A program made the position numbers and the translations under genes. A stretch of 64,000 bases of DNA from Oxytricha trifallax. Taxonomy: Eukaryota > Ciliophora > Spirotrichea > Sporadotrichida > Oxytrichidae. Location of the stretch: contig ARYC01003299.1 in assembly GCA_000711775.1 (NCBI GenBank), positions 20,184-84,183 on the forward strand, given 5' to 3'. How positions within the stretch are numbered: position 1 is the first letter of the stretch; each line of letters begins with the position of its first letter. The notes under the pieces were generated by a model that made no database searches, was not told where the DNA came from, and saw nothing but the letters and a program-made list of their open reading frames with translations. Shown here in pieces: positions 58,293-64,000 of the stretch.

Positions 58293-61216
58293 TCATGCAT
58301 ATAAAATGATGTAAATTTTAATTAACTTCTTAAATTTGTTATAAATATTAATTACTGTTATCATTCTTTTCATTTAAATCAGTTCTTTCAATGCTTGAAA
58401 TATCAAATTAATTCTGTCTTTTAAAATAGGGAGTTTAGTTAAGTTATTCAGCACCCACCAACATCTGCTAATTACTAAATTTATAAGCTTTTTAAATTGC
58501 TTATTAAACTCTCTTACTACCCTATGCGCTAATAGTATCTCTATGACTGCGCCAATTAGTTTCAATTTTATACAGTGAAGTGAAAACCTGTTGTTAATAC
58601 TATTCAGATGGCACTATTTACGAAATATTTGAGAGAGATTGATTTTGTTTCTACTTTAGGCCATTTAGGAATGATTAATGTGTAGTTGGGATGGAATTTA
58701 TTAAGACAGACTTTCTAAATTACTAATTTAAAGAGAGGACGATTTATGAATAAGCTATAGAAGTTCTAAAAGATTTAGAGTTCTTGAGTTATTGGATTAA
58801 TTAATGAGATTTATTGTGAGCATTAGAGAATTTCATAAATTGATTAAATCTAACTATTTTGCTTTATCTCTAAGTCTAGGGAAGTTAAAGTTCAGACTGA
58901 TTTTAATCATGTTAAAGAGCTTTAATTGAACTTGGATCAAAGCTTGTGCTATTGAAGTCCTGTTATTAAAAACATCCTTTGTTATTTATATTTAAGTGAG
59001 GTTTATTCATCATTAACTGCAACACCTGCACTTTACCCTTTATCATTTCATAAAATACTTTAAATTAAATCAATAAATTAAATTATTGGATCGTTACTCC
59101 CTTTAGCTTGTCTAGCATCTATTAATAAATTCTTTCAATTTATCAATTCGATAAACTTTCTCTTCATGCTAATCTATTAAAGCCTATTCTTCACTCTCTT
59201 TAAATTTTTACTAAGTTTTTGAATTAATAAAGTTATTTCTATTGTCTCTATATGGATTAGCTGTTTCTTGTTGACTATTAATATTTTGATTATTCTGGGA
59301 ATTTTAATCTTTGGCTTAAGGGTTTTGAAATTCTTCTTCGTCGGAAGATAAATCCATTTTCCTGATAATTTTCTTTAAATTTCTCCTTTCTTCCTATTTC
59401 TTATCAATCATACCATAAAAATGAATTTACCATGCCATATATTATCATGACATAAGAATAGAAATATAATCACATAATTCGCATATTTCAAGTAAAAGTC
59501 AGGGCATTAATCATGCTTTTCTCTATCTTTGCTTTATCTGAAGTTTAGCTAATTCCTTAGAGGAGATAAAAGTTACTTGCTTTCTTAGACATTTAGCATA
59601 TTATCTGAAATTTTATAGGCTTTAAATTTGTTCTTAAAACACTAAATTTAAAAACTCTTGTTTTTTTTTCATTAAATTTTTAATTAGAAATAAATCATTT
59701 ATAAATAGTAGATTTTTAAAGGCACTTTTTGAATATTTTGTTTTTCTTCATGATCATAATCTAAATTATCTATTTGATTGTTGACTTTATTTTATCTATG
59801 AAGATGATTTTTTAAAGCCAGATCATCTGTAGATTTACGCTTGTATTTCAGGGAAGTGAGAGGATTTAAAACGCTAAGTTTTGAGCTTGACTATTGCTAA
59901 ATAGACTTTTTCAAGTTCCTCTTAAATATCTTGTCTAGGTTTTATCTCAAATCATGCTGCTGCTTCGATTCTGGCTAGACCTAGTCGTCATTTATATAAA
60001 TATTTCAAATTTAAAAAATTATCATTTTTTGAGAAAGAATTGATAGCATTTTTTTCATACTATATCTCTATTGATAACTACTAGAAGCAACTGGTCTATC
60101 GCTTTTCTCCGAGGTTCTAAGTCTCCTCATACTTTTGGCTTTCTAAAGTTGTCTACTAACAAATCGTGATAGTTGTGCTACAATTAAATTTAATTATAGT
60201 TTATGTATTGGTCTGAATCATCTAGATGTTGCCTGTCTGGGCTATCTTTATTCATGCCTTGAATATCTCTTAAATTGGGAAAAAATTATATTTAAAAATA
60301 AAGTAATAATTTGGGGGGGGGAAGTTTCCTGCCCCCAGACAGTTTCCTGCCCCAAAAGGTAGTTTCCTGCCCCCAACATTAAATTTTATGTTTTTGCAAT
60401 AAATTTAATAGAAACAAATAAATTTCAATTACAATAACCATAACCATGTATTATACAACATTTATTTTTATATATACAACATTTATTATTATATAATTTT
60501 CAAGGTACATAATTATTCGTTATCAAATTATATATTATTGACAAGGCTAAAATAAGTGTTTTTATTAATAATTAATGTAATTTTCATTAAATTTTAAATT
60601 GATTATCAAGGTAGAAATGATATTTGAAGCATAATTTATAAAAAAACTACATAATGATAGATGATAAAGATTTTTTGAAAATTATAAAAATTGCATATTT
60701 TTATGTACGGGGCAGGAAACTACCTTTTTGGGGGCAGGAAACTTCCCCCCTTGGGTGCATATAAAATTCTGGGGCAGGAAACTTCCCCCCCCCAATAATT
60801 TGAATCTAAATCATATATATTTGAATTACTCTTAAGAATTTGAACTCCTTATTACTCACTTAAACGATTCTAATATTACTTTCTCGTTCCTTCTCTACCT
60901 CTAAAAACTATCTAATAAACTTCATAATGGCACTATCGCTCAATTTCATGCCATTAATTTATTAAAACAAAAAACTGCAAATTCGCATCATATGATGCTC
61001 AAAGTTGTAGTTTGTCATTATTAAGCTTATTTTCTCTATAATTTTATCCTCTATTGCTATTAAAATGACTTTACTTATGAAAAATGGGAGAATTTCTTTT
61101 ATTTATTCTTAAGGCTTTCTTATTTTCAAAATCATAGAGAAATGTTTCTTTTTTAATAAGTCTTGTAATTTAAGCTTCCAGTGATTATTATAGTCAGTTT
61201 TATTTTTAAAAGACAT
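58293..61216 (-). CDS. Hypothetical protein, IES-interrupted; one IES carries a G-tract MITE
   Basis: ATG 61216, MSFKNKTDYNNHWKLKLQDL, continuous to about 60830 (FIRQFLEVEKERESNIRIVQ; KEFKFLR). A 562-bp IES with pointer CTCTTAA (plus strand) follows; joining gives FKFLRDIQGMNKDSPDRQH. Then blocks at about 60257-60130, 59985-59700 (LDKIFKRNLKKSIQQQS; YKRKSTDDLALKNHLHRQNK), 59430-58990 (KKIIRKMDLSSDEEEFQN; LIDQHEEKVYRIDKLKEF) and 58970-58293 (NLESLSQQIPSQLHINHSQ; AHRVVREFNKQFKKLINLVI), TGA 58293-58295. Not recognised. Helical and charged, with a possible hydrophobic C-terminal helix bundle. An in-frame TGA near 58845 lies between two open stretches in the same frame. Confidence 0.6.
60274..60835. 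other. IES with pointer CTCTTAA containing a MITE
   Basis: CTCTTAA occurs at 60267-60273 and 60829-60835. Removing 562 bp joins the minus-strand frame as KFLRDIQG. Of this, 481 bp are the MITE and 8 bp one target copy, so the original IES was only about 73 bp. Confidence 0.8.
60313..60793. mobile_element. G-tract MITE with 8-bp target duplication
   Basis: Ends GGGGGGGGGAAGTTTCCTGC and its exact inverted copy, flanked by AATAATTT on both sides (60305-60312, 60794-60801). Each end has three copies of AGTTTCCTGCCCC (left) or GGGGCAGGAAACT (right). The 330-bp middle is AT-rich with no ORF. An 8-bp duplication is typical of hAT-like transposases, but the tips do not match any family I know. Confidence 0.88.
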
Positions 61217-61319
61217 AATTACTAATCAAAATTTATAGATAATTTAAAACAATAATCAATTTGTGATCCGTAAAATTAAAGATAGTTTTATTTTACATTT
61301 CTATCATAAACAGCCAAAA

Positions 61320-62680
61320 TCAAATTGAAAAGATCTTACGAATTAATTTAGAATGACAAAGATAAGTTATTCTTTAAGACGCTTTTTCTCTATTTTTAGA
61401 AAAGAAAGAGCGCTCTCTAAATATGGACTGTTTATTAAGTGAATTGGTAGAGGCATTTTTTAAAAGTCAAAATCCATAATACTGTATATCTTGATTGCTA
61501 CTCTACTTTTTTATCATATAATGTTATTTTAAATATTATTAAATAAAATTTCTACAATGAATATGTATTTTTATCATGCTATGCAATAGCTTCCTCAAAT
61601 ATCCCATAAGAAACTCCGTAGAACTTCGAAATATTTGGATTGAAAACAGGGGCTTATTTCTCTTAAATAATCGACTCCAAAGAAGGTTCTTCGTCCTCGA
61701 AAGTTTTAAATTCATCAAATATGGTTTCAAGAGACTCTGGCTTTTTTCTTGTAGAGGTTTAAGTATTCAAAGAAGTTTAAGTCCTTTACATATTTAAAAT
61801 TAAAATCATACTTGGATATTATTAAATTAAGACTATTCATAAAAATAATCTGGAGTAATTTTATTGTTTAAAATATTTATTGAGTTCATTATGTAGTTCA
61901 ACCATATTTTTTAATAAGAAAATATCTATTGGATTCTATATTGTTATATCAACGATTATCATAATATAGATGCAATAATTATAAAAAATAATATACCGAG
62001 TTTTTATATTTGATTTCCTTAAATTTGATAATAGTAAGTCTTACATTGAAAATAATTCAATCACTATCAATATATTGTTTAACATTCTTTCTTTCGCTTT
62101 CGGAGGAATTTGACTAAGATGAGGATAACCTGTGAATGCTGGTCTAAGACATGCGTGATTAGCTTTCATTTATTCGATACTTTTGATTTTCCATGTCAAT
62201 AATTTGTCCTATGATACTGTATTTTGCTTCAATTTCCTAAAATATTTGTATATATTTTATGGAGAAATACTTACACTTGAGAAGGATCTTTGGATTCATA
62301 TTTCACTTTCTTCACTTTGGCTTTGGTATTTTTTATTGCCCACCACAGGTCTTATTGTATTATTCGCTTCTTATTTTCACTAGAGTTTGTAGAAACCTGG
62401 TATCTATTACTCTTAGAGTTATTGCTATTCAAATTATTTATTAGCTACTACTATTGATTATCATAGGTATCATTATTGATGTTTTGTTAAGAGTTTATAT
62501 CATCGTTGCTATTTACTTAAACTTATTGTTCCTTCCCGAAATTAACAGTTTTCTTTCTTTCTTAGTCTGATTCTAAAAGTTTCTCCCTTTCTGTGAAATT
62601 TAAACTAATTTCTGATAAAATACTTTCATTTAATTTTTGCTTAGGTCTAATCAAAATTTGAGGTTGTATTTTACTGTCTT
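61320..62680 (-). CDS. Hypothetical protein, truncated or interrupted by a TBE at its 5' side
   Basis: Blocks on the minus strand: about 62665-62265 (PQILIRPKQKLNESILSEIS; DLWWAIKNTKAKVKKVKYES), 62190-62060 (ENQKYRINESQSRMSQTSIH), 61770-61555 (PESLETIFDEFKTFEDEEPS; KFYGVSYGIFEEAIAQHDKN) and about 61460-61320 (NSLNKQSIFRERSFF), TGA 61320-61322. No start codon is seen before the TBE tip at 62687, so the 5' part is either beyond the TBE or in a small piece outside the window. ORFs on the plus strand at 61576-61797 and 62183-62444 are antisense shadows. Not recognised. Confidence 0.5.
61830..62050. other. AT-rich gap (probable IES)
   Basis: AT-rich, unreadable, between two blocks of the minus-strand gene. 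Confidence 0.4.
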
Positions 62681-62681
62681 T

Positions 62682-64000
62682 TCAATCAAAACCCCAAAAC
62701 CCCTTAATGAGGTTTATAAGTGCTTTAATTTGTAGGGAATTTGTTAGGGGTTGGGGTTATTAATAGGTTTTAATGTCAAATTTATAGTAAATGTATTTAA
62801 TTTAATCACTCAAAATGCACTTTTGGATCTGTGGAAGAGGTCTGAAGTTTATCTCACTTAACCACAACTCTATCTGCTCTATTGATATCTCTGATCTTGA
62901 GTTTGGTTTAATTAATATTGACTCTGCCATTTGTTTCATTGATTGAGATACTCTTGTTTTGTCAATAAATTGACTTATTCTTTGTTTAGCATCCTTCTCG
63001 CATCTTGTAGAGTAGTATTCATTGCCAGGCATATCGCACTCTATTATTATTGCTGCTAAAGCCCACACATCCCACTATAAGTCTCCATCTCTCCAGTCTT
63101 CTCTTTCTGGATAATAGCCTGGAGTTCCCATTACACTTCCAAGCCTTGATACTTCCACTCTTAAGGCTCTGTTGAAATCAATAATTGTTACTGTTACTGG
63201 TGCAAAGTTCAACATTATATTCTCAGGCTTGAGATCTCTGTGAACAAAGCCTTACTTATGAAGCTCTTTGATACCTTGTATAGCTTAGGTTGATATTAAA
63301 GCAAGCTATCTATGATTTCTTTGATCAGTTATGAAATCTCTGAGTGTCATTTCAAAGAGTGGTAGTCTGAAAGCTCCATGATCTTTGGCTAGGAGAACAG
63401 CATCTAGCTTTATTAAGTATTTGCACTCTTTAAACCTAGCCTGAGTGAGTACTTAATATTCATTAGTAAACTCCATTTAATATTTATCATCACTAAGGAG
63501 ATAGTTGAAAGGATATACCTTGTAAGCATACTGATGATCCTTAATAACTTTCTTGTCATAGGAGTCCTCTAGAATTAGGTAGCTTTAGAGAGAAGTATCT
63601 AAATCATTCTATGCAAGTACTGGAATTTTCTTGTATTATATTTTAATCATGATTTTAGTGACCTCTGATGCTAAGAGGTTGCGTGCTATCCTCACATACT
63701 CTGATTCGCTTGCCTGTTAAAGCTCAGCAACTTAAAGAGGCTTCCTTGCTTTTCTTTGTTGAGCAACTTCAGTTGAGTGTCTTAATCTTCAACTTCTATT
63801 TCTTTCTTGTGGGCTTTTAAAAGATGCTTCTTTAAGTCTCTTGTGTGAGAGTACTGCTTATGGCACTCAAAGCAATCATACTTTCCATAACTTTGTCATG
63901 CTTTAAGTATACAGTAGGCTTAGCTTCCTTATGAACCTTCATATACCTGTACCAGCTAGATTTATGAGCAAAATCTCTCTCACACAGCTCACAAAAGTAT
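62682..64000 (-). CDS. TBE 57-kDa zinc-finger/kinase protein (nearly intact, 5' partial)
   Basis: Zinc fingers YFCELCERDFAHKS (63999 down) and, after a one-base frame change near 63885, CFECHKQYSHTRDLKKHLLK. After a second shift near 63755 the kinase is open for about 340 codons: YKVYPFNYLLSDDKYQ, GIKELHKQGFVHRDLKPEN, IMLNFAPVTVTIIDFNRALR, GTPGYYPEREDW, DVWALAAIIIECDMPGNEYY. HRD and the catalytic Asn are present; DFG reads DFN. The open frame has no internal TGA. It runs through the terminal repeat, and its stop (62682-62684) is made by the target base and flank. The in-track 88-residue ORF is only its standard-code end. Confidence 0.85.
62687..64000 (-). mobile_element. TBE transposon, left part in window (reverse orientation)
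   Basis: Starts with the canonical CAAAACCCCAAAACCCC after AAT (62684-62686) and continues with the 77-bp terminal repeat. The 57-kDa gene is on the minus strand next to this tip, so the element is inverted relative to the one at 22174. Its other end is outside the window. Best-conserved TBE tip in the window, so probably the youngest copy. Confidence 0.92.

Noticed and set aside
61539..61797. ORFs on both strands at 61539-61797.
   Set aside because: Both are shadows of a minus-strand coding piece in a third frame (ESLETIFDEFKTFEDEEPS).
62687..62760. C4A4 repeats as a chromosome end or telomere-addition site.
   Set aside because: They sit at TBE tips within terminal inverted repeats and next to ANT targets, so they are transposon ends.
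1..64000. Bacterial or phage features (operons, Shine-Dalgarno sites, CRISPR arrays).
   Set aside because: The genetic code, introns, IES pointers and TBE elements are those of a ciliate germline; no spaced direct-repeat array was seen.

Overview
The window looks like germline (micronuclear) DNA of a hypotrich ciliate, close to Oxytricha, Stylonychia or Tetmemena. It is very AT-rich. Recognisable proteins read correctly only if TAA and TAG are glutamine and TGA is the stop. Genes are cut into short coding pieces (MDSs) by AT-rich internal eliminated sequences (IESs), some with clear pointer repeats. The mobile elements are TBE-type: terminal repeats built on CAAAACCCCAAAACCCC, ANT target duplications, and the 42-kDa transposase, 22-kDa and 57-kDa zinc-finger/kinase genes. 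I saw no rRNA, tRNA or CRISPR. CDS coordinates below run from first to last coding piece and include IESs and introns. Outer limits and inner joints are hand-read estimates unless a pointer is given.

Layout. 1-3339: 3' part of a TBE, inserted in a decayed MORN-repeat locus that also carries a foldback element (3808-4225). 5185-15370: four plus-strand genes, a coiled-coil protein, a URI1/prefoldin-like protein and two large Q/N-rich or coiled-coil proteins. 15485-20278 (minus): a UVRAG/Vps38-like gene and a large unrecognised gene. 20500-29967: two degenerate ABHD1/3-type hydrolase copies; the first is interrupted by a full TBE (22174-26383), and a lone TBE 22-kDa relic lies between them. 30128-41734 (minus): a pseudokinase, a small gene and large low-complexity genes, one split by a second TA-flanked element (40700-41102). 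42127-45190: a TBE fragment, a diverged tandem repeat, and a short non-autonomous TBE derivative nested in it. 45694-58233: small genes, a CFAP97-like gene, a gamma-carbonic-anhydrase-like gene with a decayed EF-2 fragment in one IES, and a large Q-rich coiled-coil gene. 58293-62680 (minus): two unknown genes, the first with a G-tract MITE inside an IES. 62687-64000: left end of a fourth TBE.

Most useful results: two classes of short inverted-repeat element lie within IESs or act as IESs whose clean removal restores reading frame, and a paralogue pair shows an IES present in one copy and absent in the other. The genes do not form one pathway. The coherent theme is a germline where host genes, IESs and TBE-derived or unrelated short transposons are interleaved.
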